DNA of 64,000 nt from JAJXSS01 sp964547135 (GCA_964547135.1 CAZJMK010000004.1:1-64000), one strand, 5' to 3'; counted from the stretch's first letter, positions 34,176 to 43,400 are shown. Notes: generated by a model from the letters alone, not told the origin. Program-made: numbers and translations.

Positions 34176-36470
34176 TTGAGCGCCAAATATCAACGTATCA
34201 AACAACAAGACCTGCTGCTGCCCGCACCACTGCGCTGGCTGACACGCACTTTTTCATCCATCACCCTTGCGGTGATCCTGCTCACCTGTATCGCCCTCTA
34301 CGGCACGCTCGCCTCGGTCCCGGTCGCCTTTCTGGCCAAAGGTCTCATCTACGGGCTGACCTGCGTCGGCACCACCGGCTTTGCCATCATCATCGCTTAC
34401 CTTCTGCTCCAACAACGCAAAAAATTCATCGGCCTGGCAGCCCTACTGGTGTTTCTTTTCGGCTTGGGCACCAATGCACTTGCCTGGTTGGCCGCCCATC
34501 ATTGGATCGCCACGCACCCCTGGTTTGCAATCAACAAAGCCACCATCATTTACCGTCTGCCGATGTTCGACATGACCGAACTTGAGTTTTACAACCGTTG
34601 GCCGATGAAGCTGATTCTGGGTTTGTTCATCGTCAACATGGTTTGGGCGACCATCCGTCGCATTGAGTTTCGCTTTGCCAACCTGGGCGTGCTCACCGTA
34701 CACAGCGGTATCGTGCTGATGGGGCTGGGTACCCTTTTCTACGCACAAGCCAAAATCGAGGGCGACACCATCCTCTTTCGCCGTGACCTGGGTGGTCAAC
34801 CCATCGACCGGTTTTACGACAAAACCACCCCCGCCCTCTACTTTTTAACCCCCGGCCCCGGCGGTCAACCGGTCCTCATGGCCGAACTCCCCGGCCTGCC
34901 TCGCTACAACGACTACCTATCCGGCCAACCCCGCCCCCTCAACATCACCCTGCACCACGACCCCGCCTTCGTCCAACTGTTCGGCAAAGACCTGCGCGTC
35001 ACCATCCGTGAGTTCATCGCCTTCGGCCAACTGCAAAACATCTGGGTCGATGGTCGCGTGCATGGCTCGATGAGTGCTGATGCCCCGCCCAACCCGGCCC
35101 TGCGCCTCGAACTGGGCGACCGTGACAAAACCCAGGGCCTGATGGTGGCCATGCTGCTGGCCAACGTGCCCGCGCAACGGGTGATCGACATGCCCAGTTT
35201 CGCCATCGAATTTTTGCATCAACCCCAGCCAACACGCATCGACGACCTCATGACCGAGTTTGACGGGTCGCATGGCTTGGTCGTTGACATACCTGCCCAA
35301 AATTATCGTCGCGTGTTTGCCATCGCAGCAGGGCAGACGATTGACTTGGACGACACGGGTTACCAACTCACCATCACCGACATCGGCCCGTACGACCTGC
35401 GCTTCGTCACCCCCGGTTATCAGGGGGCGACCGACAACCGTGCGATGGTGAATGTGAAACAGGGCGAGCGCAGCTTCACGCGCATGGTCATGCACCGGTA
35501 CCCCGAACGTTCGCAGGATTTCACCCCCGCCCCCAACGACCCCAACGCCGGGCCGATGGGTTTGCGCTCCGACCCGGACCCATCTATTCAACTAACCTAC
35601 ATCGACGCGAGCAAGCCGCAATTTCGTTTGCTTGCCGGTCGTGATGATTTGTCCGACTTGGAATTGATGGTGCGTTTACCGGGCATGAAGCCGTTTCGGG
35701 GTCAATTCCCTGATGACCGGTTTCCGCTGGGGCGGATGGAAGGCAAAGAGCGTTGGGTGCATGTGGTACAAAAACTCAGTCATGCGATGCCAAGCACCCA
35801 GCCGCGCATCACGCCGCGTTCGCAGCGCAACCCCAAGGACGAAGGCACACTGATCAACGCGCTGTTGCCCGTCGATCTGGAAACGACGATCACGGATGCC
35901 GATGGTGTAACGCGCCCCTGGTCGCAGCGGGTTTGGCTCACGCACATGCGTTACCCGATGTTCCCTGATGAGTATCACAAGCCGGTGACGGTGGACATAC
36001 CGGGCGTGGGCAACCTGCAATTGGCGTTCAGTCGATTGAGTCTGCCGCTGCCTTTTGCGTTGCAGTTGGAACGCTTTGAAATGCAGCCTTACCCGGGCAC
36101 ACAGATACCGCGCGATTTTGTCGCCAACCTTTCCATTCTCGATTTGCAGGGCGACCGTGAGCGTCAGGTCGTGCGCACCGTCGAAGGCGTGGCACGACTC
36201 AACAACCCATTGCACCATCAGGGCATCAAAATCAGCCAGACCGGCTGGGACCCCGGCGATGAAAGCGACCCCCAGCGCTGGAACCGCGACAGTGAAGGTC
36301 GCTTCACCAACCAGCAGCGCTATACCATTCTGGGCATCGGCAACAACGTGGGCATCCGTATCATCTTCGTAGGCGGGTGCATGGTGGCACTGGGTATCCC
36401 CTGGGCCTTTTACTTGAAACCCTACCTGATGAAACGCGCCAAACGCACCCATTTAGCACCCGGTCAATGA
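34176..36470 (+). CDS. resB: Cytochrome c biogenesis protein ResB
   Basis: The 764-residue ResB half of the System II haem-delivery and ligation machinery. Three early membrane helices (about residues 28-46, 58-78, 86-108) and a further helix around FANLGVLTVHSGIVLMGLGTLFYA precede a large periplasmic domain. A final helix lies near IRIIFVGGCMVALGIPWAFYLKPYLM. The end GVARLNNPLHHQGIKISQTGWDPG is a typical ResB block. Translation begins at TTG (SAKYQRIKQQD). The ccsA gene follows after 29 bases, giving a two-gene operon for attaching haem to apocytochrome c. Confidence 0.88.
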   Translation: MSAKYQRIKQQDLLLPAPLRWLTRTFSSITLAVILLTCIALYGTLASVPVAFLAKGLIYGLTCVGTTGFAIIIAYLLLQQRKKFIGLAALLVFLFGLGTNALAWLAAHHWIATHPWFAINKATIIYRLPMFDMTELEFYNRWPMKLILGLFIVNMVWATIRRIEFRFANLGVLTVHSGIVLMGLGTLFYAQAKIEGDTILFRRDLGGQPIDRFYDKTTPALYFLTPGPGGQPVLMAELPGLPRYNDYLSGQPRPLNITLHHDPAFVQLFGKDLRVTIREFIAFGQLQNIWVDGRVHGSMSADAPPNPALRLELGDRDKTQGLMVAMLLANVPAQRVIDMPSFAIEFLHQPQPTRIDDLMTEFDGSHGLVVDIPAQNYRRVFAIAAGQTIDLDDTGYQLTITDIGPYDLRFVTPGYQGATDNRAMVNVKQGERSFTRMVMHRYPERSQDFTPAPNDPNAGPMGLRSDPDPSIQLTYIDASKPQFRLLAGRDDLSDLELMVRLPGMKPFRGQFPDDRFPLGRMEGKERWVHVVQKLSHAMPSTQPRITPRSQRNPKDEGTLINALLPVDLETTITDADGVTRPWSQRVWLTHMRYPMFPDEYHKPVTVDIPGVGNLQLAFSRLSLPLPFALQLERFEMQPYPGTQIPRDFVANLSILDLQGDRERQVVRTVEGVARLNNPLHHQGIKISQTGWDPGDESDPQRWNRDSEGRFTNQQRYTILGIGNNVGIRIIFVGGCMVALGIPWAFYLKPYLMKRAKRTHLAPGQ

Positions 36471-36499
36471 CCGGGCGCCAAGTGACGGAAAATTGATCA

Positions 36500-38317
36500 A
36501 TGAATCACCCAATCAAAAAAATAATGATGCTGATTTGCCTGTGCTTTTTCGCATGGCCTGCGATATTGCACGCCCAATATCAACACCCCCCCGCCGACCC
36601 GCATCACGCCCACTTTCATGCCACCGGTTCCACCCTCACGCATGAAGCCCACACCGCGTTTGCCAAACAAGTGAACCTCGACGCCATCCGCAAAATCGCG
36701 GTTTTCGAAGGTCGGCAGAAAATACTCGACACGTTCGCCCGTGAAGAAATTGAACGTCTTTACGGCAAGCCCGCCTGGAAAAACCTGCTCGTCGAAAAAA
36801 GCAAACGGTACGACCCGGTATTCACGTTTTTCGATTTGCTGTTCAACAAAAATTACTACCTCGACAAGCCGGTGATTTACATCGAAGTGCTGCCCTTGCG
36901 CGAAGCAATGCTTTCGTCATTGCAATTATCGCCGGAGGAAAGCGAAAGCTGGAAGCAGAAAGGTCGATTGACCCCTGCGATGTTCATGGACCCACGCTTG
37001 CAACCGGTGTTTCAGGCTGCCGACGCCGATGCCCGCCTGCTCAAGGGTCGCAACCAATTTATGACCGCTTGGCACACCTTTGAAAACTGGGGCACGATGC
37101 TGCACCTGATCAGTCCGACCCCCGGCGATGACCATTGGCTGACTTTGGCGGAAATACCCGGCAGCGACCCGCAGGCTCAGCCGTTGCGTCAATTGTTTGC
37201 CGAACTGGGGGCCGCGTGGGCCAAGGCCGATGCACAGGCTGTCAACGCCAAACTTGATGAATTGGCGACATTGCTGCCGCAGGTGCATCCGACGACCTAC
37301 CCGCCTGCCTGGCGCGGGCAGCTTGAATATGTTTACAACGTCACCAAACGTTTGACCATCGGCTATGTCGCTTACGCTTTCGCGCTGATCGTGCTTTTGT
37401 TGTCATTGGCCATCGGACGTAAGGGTTTGATTTTCACCGGTATCAGTCTGCTCATGCTGGGCGTGATCATTCACTTGGCCGGCATGTTGGTGCGCACGAT
37501 ATTGGCTCAACGCTGGCCGATTCATAATCAATACGAATCGTTCATCGCCATTTCCTTCTTCGGCGTGCTCGTCGGCGTTGTCATCATGTTCCTCAAACGT
37601 CAATGGCTGTTCGGCGTCGCCGCCTCCGCACTCGGTGCCGCCGCTCTGCTTTTTGCCAACACGGTTGACATTCCCTCCAGCGAGGTTTCCCCGGTCGCCG
37701 GCATTCTGGCCACCAGTCGCATTTTGTACCTGCATGTGAACCTGGTACTGGCCAGTTACGCGCTCATCGGGCTGGGGTTCTTTCTTTCGCTGTTTTACCT
37801 GGCGACCTACTACTTTCAGGACGCTGCCATCGTGCGACTCATGGCCCGCTCCCTCCGCCCGCAAATGAACCTCGTGGCTGGTTCTGTACAAGATTCAAAC
37901 ATCAATGAGGTGACTCAGCGCCCTCACTCTGGCCCTCTCCCGGAGGGAGAGGGGAACCAAGGCGACCCCGTCAATAGTGATAATTCTGACCATCTTCCGC
38001 CGGTGTCACGCACCTTGCTGGACCTGGATAAAGCACAGATGGTCGTATTGCAACTGGCATTTTGGATTTTGGGCGTGGGTGTTTTGCTGGGGGCGTATTG
38101 GGCGGACCATGCCTGGGGCCGATGGTGGGCGTGGGACCCCAAGGAAACCTGGGCGCTGATCACCTGGATTGTGTACCTCATCGTGATTCACGTGCGCATC
38201 ACCAGCAACAACCGCGGCCTGGTCACCGCCTGGTTGAGCGTCGTCGGCTTCATCGTCATGCTTTGGACCTACTGGGGCGTCAACCTGCTTCTGGCGGGAT
38301 TGCATAGTTACGCCTGA
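36500..38317 (+). CDS. ccsA: Cytochrome c biogenesis protein CcsA/ResC with in-frame repeat
   Basis: A 605-residue haem-handling protein. An N-terminal signal-like helix and a periplasmic domain of about 260 residues precede the CcsA core: six to seven helices (from about residue 285), conserved His in IHNQYESF, and the tryptophan-rich haem-binding segment WGRWWAWDPKETWALITW (about 540-557). Residues 474-486 (QRPHSGPLPEGEG) are a translated R4 repeat within a non-conserved loop of about 45 residues between two core helices. The frame is intact. It acts with ResB in System II cytochrome c assembly. Confidence 0.9.
   Translation: MNHPIKKIMMLICLCFFAWPAILHAQYQHPPADPHHAHFHATGSTLTHEAHTAFAKQVNLDAIRKIAVFEGRQKILDTFAREEIERLYGKPAWKNLLVEKSKRYDPVFTFFDLLFNKNYYLDKPVIYIEVLPLREAMLSSLQLSPEESESWKQKGRLTPAMFMDPRLQPVFQAADADARLLKGRNQFMTAWHTFENWGTMLHLISPTPGDDHWLTLAEIPGSDPQAQPLRQLFAELGAAWAKADAQAVNAKLDELATLLPQVHPTTYPPAWRGQLEYVYNVTKRLTIGYVAYAFALIVLLLSLAIGRKGLIFTGISLLMLGVIIHLAGMLVRTILAQRWPIHNQYESFIAISFFGVLVGVVIMFLKRQWLFGVAASALGAAALLFANTVDIPSSEVSPVAGILATSRILYLHVNLVLASYALIGLGFFLSLFYLATYYFQDAAIVRLMARSLRPQMNLVAGSVQDSNINEVTQRPHSGPLPEGEGNQGDPVNSDNSDHLPPVSRTLLDLDKAQMVVLQLAFWILGVGVLLGAYWADHAWGRWWAWDPKETWALITWIVYLIVIHVRITSNNRGLVTAWLSVVGFIVMLWTYWGVNLLLAGLHSYA
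37919..37954. repeat. R4 hairpin inside ccsA
   Basis: CCCTCTCCCGGAGGGAGAGG with the CGCCCTCACTCTGG arm, read in frame within a loop of the membrane protein. Confidence 0.8.
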
Positions 38318-38321
38318 GCAG

Positions 38322-38402
38322 ATGGATGATGGATAATGTAAGAAAAAGTCACCGAACCAATAGGTTTGAACATTATCCATTATCCATCAACCATTATCCA
38401 TT
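38322..38402. repeat. R3 palindrome overlapping the 5' end of the glycosylase gene
   Basis: ATGGATGATGGATAATG at the left, CATTATCCATTATCCATC and a further CCATTATCC unit at the right. The only in-frame start codons for the next gene fall in its right arm. Confidence 0.75.
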
Positions 38403-39022
38403 CACGACGAATTCCCCGCCCCTTTTACCAGCGTGACCCGGTCACCGTGGCGCGGGCGTTGCTCGGTCAGCGGCTGGTGCGCGTGATCAACAACCAGCGT
38501 TTGTCGGGCATCATCGTTGAAACCGAAGCGTACCTGGGTGTTGCCGACCTTGCCGCCCACACCGCCCGCGGCCTTCGAACTGCCCGCAATGCCTCAATGT
38601 GGCTCGACGGGGGCTTTGCCTACATCTACTTTACCTACGGCCTGCACCACTGCTTCAACATCGTCACCCAAACCATCGACCAGCCCACAGCCGTGCTGAT
38701 CCGTGCCTTGCAACCCGTCGAAGGTTTGCCGCTCATGGTCGAACATCGTCAGCATGATCGCAAACCCGGTCAGCGAGCCTTGACCGAACTTGACCTCACC
38801 ACCGGCCCAGCGCGTCTCTGCAGCGCCCTGCAACTGGACCGTACCCTCGATGGCATCGACCTGTGTACCAGTGATAGCGTTTGGGTCGAGCAACTCCGCC
38901 GACGTGCTTACACCGGCGAGCGCATAGCCGTGACCCCGCGCATTGGTGTGAACTACGCCGGGGCATGGGCGAAAAAACCCTTGCGCTTTTTTCTGAAAGA
39001 CAACCGGTTTGTGAGTCGGTGA
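38366..39022 (+). CDS. DNA-3-methyladenine (alkyladenine) glycosylase
   Basis: This 218-residue member of the AAG/MPG base-excision repair family removes alkylated purines. Family blocks are PRPFYQRDPVTVARALLGQRLV, IIVETEAYLGVADLAAHTARG (catalytic Glu), MWLDGGFAYIYFTYGLHHCFNIVT (base-flipping Tyr region), AVLIRALQP and TTGPARLCSALQLDR. The start is uncertain. Homologues begin just before PRPFY, but here the upstream codons and the only plausible start (TTG, or an ATT) lie inside an R3 palindrome. The listed start is therefore the longest reading, giving an N-terminus encoded by the repeat. Confidence 0.88.
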   Translation: MNIIHYPSTIIHSRRIPRPFYQRDPVTVARALLGQRLVRVINNQRLSGIIVETEAYLGVADLAAHTARGLRTARNASMWLDGGFAYIYFTYGLHHCFNIVTQTIDQPTAVLIRALQPVEGLPLMVEHRQHDRKPGQRALTELDLTTGPARLCSALQLDRTLDGIDLCTSDSVWVEQLRRRAYTGERIAVTPRIGVNYAGAWAKKPLRFFLKDNRFVSR

Positions 39023-39027
39023 ATTCG

Positions 39028-39056
39028 GTTAGCGCCGCGATTTAGCGCGTCTGTGA
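39028..39056. repeat. R7 palindrome
   Basis: GTTAGCGCCGCGATTTAGCG plus TCTG, just 3' of the glycosylase stop. Confidence 0.65.
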
Positions 39057-39058
39057 AT

Positions 39059-39260
39059 GTGGCACCGCCGCCCTCGGCGGTGTGTTTGATCACGTTGGTT
39101 AACCCAGCCGGGGGCGGCTGGGCCACAAAGACACCATGCGATCAATTCACCACAAAATGCATATTTACTCGACCACTTGACCACTTCTTTCAACGCGATT
39201 TATCGCGGCGCTAACCAGAACGCCGACGCAAAGCGTCCGCGCTAAACATTTTGAATCACT
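39059..39260. repeat. 202-bp composite repeat, copy A
   Basis: It contains in order an R6 hairpin (GTGGCACCGCCGCCCTCGG), an inverted R5, a unique spacer (ending CACCACAAAATGCATATTTA), R1 units and two R7 parts. It is nearly identical to copy B downstream of the esterase gene: one indel and two substitutions. It fills the gap before that gene. Confidence 0.9.
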
Positions 39261-39319
39261 CGTCCACTTCCTTTCGCTATGATTCACACCATTACCAACT
39301 TTGCCCCACGGAGCGACCC

Positions 39320-40303
39320 ATGGCTTTTTTTGATATGCCGCTCGAAAAACTGCGCAGCTACCAATCGCCTGAAATCGAACCGACGGACTTTGACGCCTTC
39401 TGGCAGACGACGCTGACCACCAGTCGCAAGCACGATTTGGCTGCGAAGTTTGAACCGATCAAGGACGCGATTTATCAGAGTGTTGACGCTTACGATGTCA
39501 CCTTTGCAGGCTACGAAGGGCAGCCGATCAAAGGCTGGTTGATGTTGCCTCGTAACAGTGACCTTGGCAACGAGAAGGGGCAGGTGCCCTGCCTGGTGAC
39601 GTTCATCGGTTACTCCGGCGGGCGCGGGTTTGCTTACGAACACCTGCAATACCCCATGGCAGGCATCGCCCAACTGGTGATGGACACCCGCGGGCAAGGC
39701 TGGTCCAACCCCGGCAGCACACCCGATCATGGTTCCACCCCGCCACAACTTCCGGGCGTGATGACCCGTGGAATCGAGTCGAAAGAAACCTACTACTACC
39801 GTCGCCTGTTTACCGATGGTGTACGTGCGGTCGAAGCAGCTTTGACGCACCCCAAACTCGACCCACTGCGCATCGGCGTGGCTGGGGGCAGTCAGGGCGG
39901 AGGCATCAGCATTGCCGTGGCGGGGTTGTGTGGTGACAAGGTGAAGGTGGCGATGCCTGATGTGCCGTTTTTGTGCCAATATCGCCGGGCGACGCAGATT
40001 GTCGATTCCAATCCGTATGGTGAAATCGGTGCGTACCTGAAAAATTACCGGGGCAAAACGGATGATGTTTTTCGCGTGCTCAGTTATTTTGATGGCGTGA
40101 ACTTCGCAGCTCGCATCAAGGCAGCTTGTCTGTTTTCCGTGGGGCTGATGGACACCATTTGTCCGCCTTCGACAGTGTTCGCAGCCTACAACCGAATCAA
40201 TGCCACCAAAGACATCAAGGTGTATGACTACAACCAGCACGAAGGCGGCGGAACGTATCACGCTTACGAACGATTGCGCTTTGCCCGCGAACATTTGGCG
40301 TGA
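39320..40303 (+). CDS. CE7 acetyl xylan esterase / cephalosporin-C deacetylase
   Basis: This 327-residue carbohydrate esterase removes acetyl groups from sugars. FFDMPLEKLRSYQSPEIEPTDFDAFW at the start, DTRGQGWSNPGS (the RGQ motif), TRGIESKETYYYRRLFTDGVRAVE, Ser191 in GGSQGGG, Asp in GLMDTICPPS and the His-Glu pair in YNQHEGGG are the full set of CE7 landmarks. It lacks a signal peptide, so it is cytoplasmic. It is boxed by two nearly identical 200-bp composite repeats and has no other carbohydrate gene next to it. Confidence 0.93.
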   Translation: MAFFDMPLEKLRSYQSPEIEPTDFDAFWQTTLTTSRKHDLAAKFEPIKDAIYQSVDAYDVTFAGYEGQPIKGWLMLPRNSDLGNEKGQVPCLVTFIGYSGGRGFAYEHLQYPMAGIAQLVMDTRGQGWSNPGSTPDHGSTPPQLPGVMTRGIESKETYYYRRLFTDGVRAVEAALTHPKLDPLRIGVAGGSQGGGISIAVAGLCGDKVKVAMPDVPFLCQYRRATQIVDSNPYGEIGAYLKNYRGKTDDVFRVLSYFDGVNFAARIKAACLFSVGLMDTICPPSTVFAAYNRINATKDIKVYDYNQHEGGGTYHAYERLRFAREHLA

Positions 40304-40340
40304 TGGTTCGCACCGCAACGGTGGCGCCTACGACGATGTG

Positions 40341-40450
40341 TTTGTTGTGGCACCGCCGCCCCCGGCGGTGTGATCGGCGTTTGTTGTGGCGCAGCCGCCC
40401 CCGGCGGTGCGATCGGCGTTTGTTGTGGCACCGCCGCCCCCGGCGGTGTG
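40341..40450. repeat. R6 40-bp tandem array, nearly three copies
   Basis: Units of 40 bp (TTTGTTGTGGCACCGCCGCC start, each with an R6 palindrome). The last copy merges into composite copy B. Confidence 0.85.
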
Positions 40451-40626
40451 TTTGATCACGTTGGTTAACCCAGCCGGGGGCGGCTGGGCCACAAAGACAC
40501 CATGCGATCAATTCACCACAAAATGCATATTTACTTGACCACTTGACCACTTCTTTCAACGCGATTTATCGCGGCGCTCACCAGAACGCCGACGCAAAGC
40601 GTCCGCGCTAAACATTTTGAATCACT
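40426..40626. repeat. 201-bp composite repeat, copy B
   Basis: The same module order as copy A on the other side of the esterase gene, followed by additional R1 units up to about 40650. The remaining 200 bases to the next gene show nothing recognised. Confidence 0.9.
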
Positions 40627-40859
40627 TGGCCACGGGGCCACTTGACCACTTCATCAAATACCCAACAGGTATCTGTGCCACCGTTTATTCACGTTCCTGC
40701 AACGATCCAACTCGCATTGTCGAACGTATGACTGACATCGATGATGATTCGCCCGCAACCATCCCTCAGCAGCAACCGCAAAACATCATCAAACCAAACC
40801 GGCTGTGTGACCGATAAACATGATGTTGATCACGCAACATCACTGCGAAGGAACGCTGT

Positions 40860-42341
40860 TTGAATAACCGTACGATCAAAGCCATCCGCGAATTACAACC
40901 CAACTGGTTTGCCGGGGCGGTGATGGTGTTGTTTGTGTTGGTGCTCGGATCGCTGGTGTTTTGGGGTGACAAACGATTGGCCCCCACCCGTGCGGAAAGT
41001 TCCGATTTATCAGGGGCAATCACACAAGCCAACCCGAACAACAAGGCTGCGACGACCAACCCCGCACCAACCCCCCCGCCGCCGCGACCACACGGGGCCA
41101 CGGCTGGGCAAGTCGGCATCGACGCCCTGGCCCTTGAACTGGGCATTGCCACGCCGCTGGGGCGCAACATCAACATCGCTCATGTCGAGGGCAATCTGGG
41201 TGACTACATGCCCAACGCCGGCGACCCTGGTTATGAACCGACGTTGCTCGTGCCGCGCAGTGGCCCGAGCAAGGCCAATGGTCACACACAGGCCACCGCA
41301 AGCATCATTTACGGTCGCAACGGCCTTGCACCGGCGGTGGGCGAGGCTCACTTTTTTGTCACCAACCATTGGCTGACCTTCGGCTGCCTCAACTCAGGCA
41401 CACTCAACCCACCCGACCCGGGTAACGCACGGATATCAACGCATTCATGGATCGGCTCCCTCAGCCCGGTCAGTATCGAAGTGTTACGTCGGCTCGATTA
41501 CATGATCGACACGAGTGATGTAATCGCTGTCGTCGGGGTCAACAACGGCAACACCAGCGAAGTGCCGGCTTTGCTGGGCAGCGGTTACAACGTGATTGCC
41601 GTGGGCCACCCGCAGGGCAACAGCAGCGGCGGGTACACACGCATCGAAGGCGTGGGGCGATGCAAACCCGATTTGGTGGCCCCGGGCGGATTGACCAGTT
41701 TCACAACCCCGGTGGTGACGGCGGTGGTGGCACGATTGCTGGAGACAGCCGACCGAAGAAATGACGCCCCGATGGCGCGTAAGTCGGAAGTGATTCGGGC
41801 TTTGCTATTGACGGGTGCGAGTAAGCCGGGGGGCTGGAAGCAGGAAACGGGCAAACCGTTGGACCAGCACCTTGGCGCAGGCATGGTTCGGCTTGATCAG
41901 AGTTATCGCATTTTGACGGATGGGCCGATGGTTCCGGGTGCGGTGCCGCCGCGGGGCTGGTCATTTTTGAATATGAAGCCGGGCGGCAGCAAGGTGACTT
42001 TTGAGATTCAACTGTTGTCACCCGCCGGTGAAGTGTCACTGATCGCAGCCTGGAACCGGCGCGTCGATGGACGGGTGATTGATGACATGTTCACCGGGCA
42101 GAAACGTTGGAGCGATGCCCCGCGACTGGGTCAGTTTGATTTAATCCTCGAACGTGTGCGCAGGGATGGGCAGACTGAAGTGGTGACGGATTCGACCAGC
42201 AGCATTGATAATGTGCAACATGTGTATCGCCCGTTTCTGGCACCGGGCAAGTACCGCATTCACTTGGTGCGCAAAGATGCGCTCAATGAGGATTATGAAG
42301 TTGCCTTGGCCTGGCGCATCGAGCCGGGGGAAGGGAAGTGA
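40860..42341 (+). CDS. Membrane-anchored subtilisin-like (S8) protein, atypical triad
   Basis: A 493-residue protein starting at TTG with GAAGGAA upstream. It has one N-terminal anchor (residues 18-38), then a Pro/Ala-rich linker and a subtilase-like domain. NGHTQATASIIYG matches the His region. CKPDLVAPGGLTSFTTPVVTAVVARLL matches the Ser region (GTSMATP normally), with the Ser retained. The first strand reads INIAHVEGN, with Glu where the catalytic Asp is expected, and the oxyanion-hole Asn segment is HSWIGS. A C-terminal beta domain follows. It may be a divergent or inactive peptidase. Confidence 0.65.
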   Translation: MNNRTIKAIRELQPNWFAGAVMVLFVLVLGSLVFWGDKRLAPTRAESSDLSGAITQANPNNKAATTNPAPTPPPPRPHGATAGQVGIDALALELGIATPLGRNINIAHVEGNLGDYMPNAGDPGYEPTLLVPRSGPSKANGHTQATASIIYGRNGLAPAVGEAHFFVTNHWLTFGCLNSGTLNPPDPGNARISTHSWIGSLSPVSIEVLRRLDYMIDTSDVIAVVGVNNGNTSEVPALLGSGYNVIAVGHPQGNSSGGYTRIEGVGRCKPDLVAPGGLTSFTTPVVTAVVARLLETADRRNDAPMARKSEVIRALLLTGASKPGGWKQETGKPLDQHLGAGMVRLDQSYRILTDGPMVPGAVPPRGWSFLNMKPGGSKVTFEIQLLSPAGEVSLIAAWNRRVDGRVIDDMFTGQKRWSDAPRLGQFDLILERVRRDGQTEVVTDSTSSIDNVQHVYRPFLAPGKYRIHLVRKDALNEDYEVALAWRIEPGEGK

Positions 42342-42351
42342 AGTGGCCGTT

Positions 42352-42583
42352 AGCGCCGCGATTTATCGCGTCTGTTCGGTGAATTGGGCGATCTGGTGAT
42401 CTGGCGATTTGGTGATTTACGGAATTGATCAATCAATTCACCACAAAATGTACAATCACTCGGCCACTTGACCACTTCTAACAACGCGATCAATCGCGGC
42501 GCTAACATCCGAATACGGCTCCGCACTTGACCACTTGACCACTTGGCCACTTGACCACTTCTTTTCTCACTTGGCCTCTTCAT
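42352..42583. repeat. R7 / partial composite / R1 repeat region
   Basis: A forward R7, a shortened copy of the 200-bp composite (TCAATTCACCACAAAATGTA then R1 and inverted R7), and seven or so R1 units up to 42583. It fills the gap between the S8-like and TPR-like genes. Confidence 0.75.
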
Positions 42584-42631
42584 GCCATCTGCGGTACACT
42601 TTAAGTTTTCAGCACGGAGCCAGTGGCGCTT

Positions 42632-43399
42632 ATGGAACAGAAACCGCAGATACCACTTGAGGAAGATGACCTTCAAGGCTCGCTTGCCAAGGCCAAGGCC
42701 TGGTGGGACAAGCACGGCACCAAGGTGTTGCTCGTCGTGCTGGTCATCGCCCTGGCCATCACCGGCAAGCGTTTCTACGAACGTCACCTCGAACAACAGC
42801 GCGATGATTCGTGGGGCGGACTTGCCTCGGCAACCAGCCCCGATGTCAGCCGAATGCTCGCGGAAAGTTACAGCAAGCCCGGGTTTCAAGCCTCGGCTTA
42901 TCTGCGTGCCGCTGATTTGCTTTTGTATCGTGCCTTTCAAAACACCAACCCAAACACACCCACCGACGCAGCCGCGACCGACCCGACCGCACCCAATCGC
43001 GAGCGCGACCTGACCGAAGCCCGCAGCTATTACCAAAAGGTGCTCAATATCGCAGGCGTGTCGGACCTTTTCAAACTCAATGCCAAGCTCGGTCTGGCTG
43101 CCATCGCCGAAGAACTGACGCAGACCAATGACGCCAAAGCCCTGTACCTGGAAATTGAAAAACAGGCCGGCGGCAACTACCCCGCCATCGCAGCACAGGC
43201 ACGTGCCCGCGGGGCGCAGGTCGATCGATTGGCGCGACCCGTCCAATTTGCCCGTGAAGTGCCCCGCCCACTGTTACCAACCCCCGGCCCAGGTCATAAC
43301 GGTTTCACTGGCGACATGAACAACCCGCTGCCCAACCTGCCCGGTGACTTTTTCACGCCTGGCAATCCGACGGATTCAACACCGTCTGTTTCACCTTGA
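42632..43399 (+). CDS. Membrane-anchored tetratricopeptide-like protein (YfgM-like)
   Basis: This 255-residue protein has one membrane helix (about residues 30-47, VLLVVLVIALAITG) after a short acidic cytoplasmic segment with SLAKAKAWWDKHGTKV. Helical TPR-like pairs follow (ASAYLRAADLLLYRAF, ARSYYQKVLNIAG, KLGLAAIAEELTQTNDAKALY). This layout is that of YfgM/TPR_21 proteins, which in E. coli are ancillary to the SecYEG translocon. The tail is proline- and asparagine-rich. The pseudouridine synthase gene begins one base after its stop, so the two are co-transcribed. Confidence 0.7.
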   Translation: MEQKPQIPLEEDDLQGSLAKAKAWWDKHGTKVLLVVLVIALAITGKRFYERHLEQQRDDSWGGLASATSPDVSRMLAESYSKPGFQASAYLRAADLLLYRAFQNTNPNTPTDAAATDPTAPNRERDLTEARSYYQKVLNIAGVSDLFKLNAKLGLAAIAEELTQTNDAKALYLEIEKQAGGNYPAIAAQARARGAQVDRLARPVQFAREVPRPLLPTPGPGHNGFTGDMNNPLPNLPGDFFTPGNPTDSTPSVSP

Positions 43400-43400
43400 G

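Noticed and set aside
39284..40318. 344-codon open frame opposite the CE7 esterase gene
   Set aside because: It is the antisense shadow of a clear CE7 gene and shows no family motif.
40341..40450. CRISPR array
   Set aside because: The units are contiguous tandem repeats with no unique spacers.
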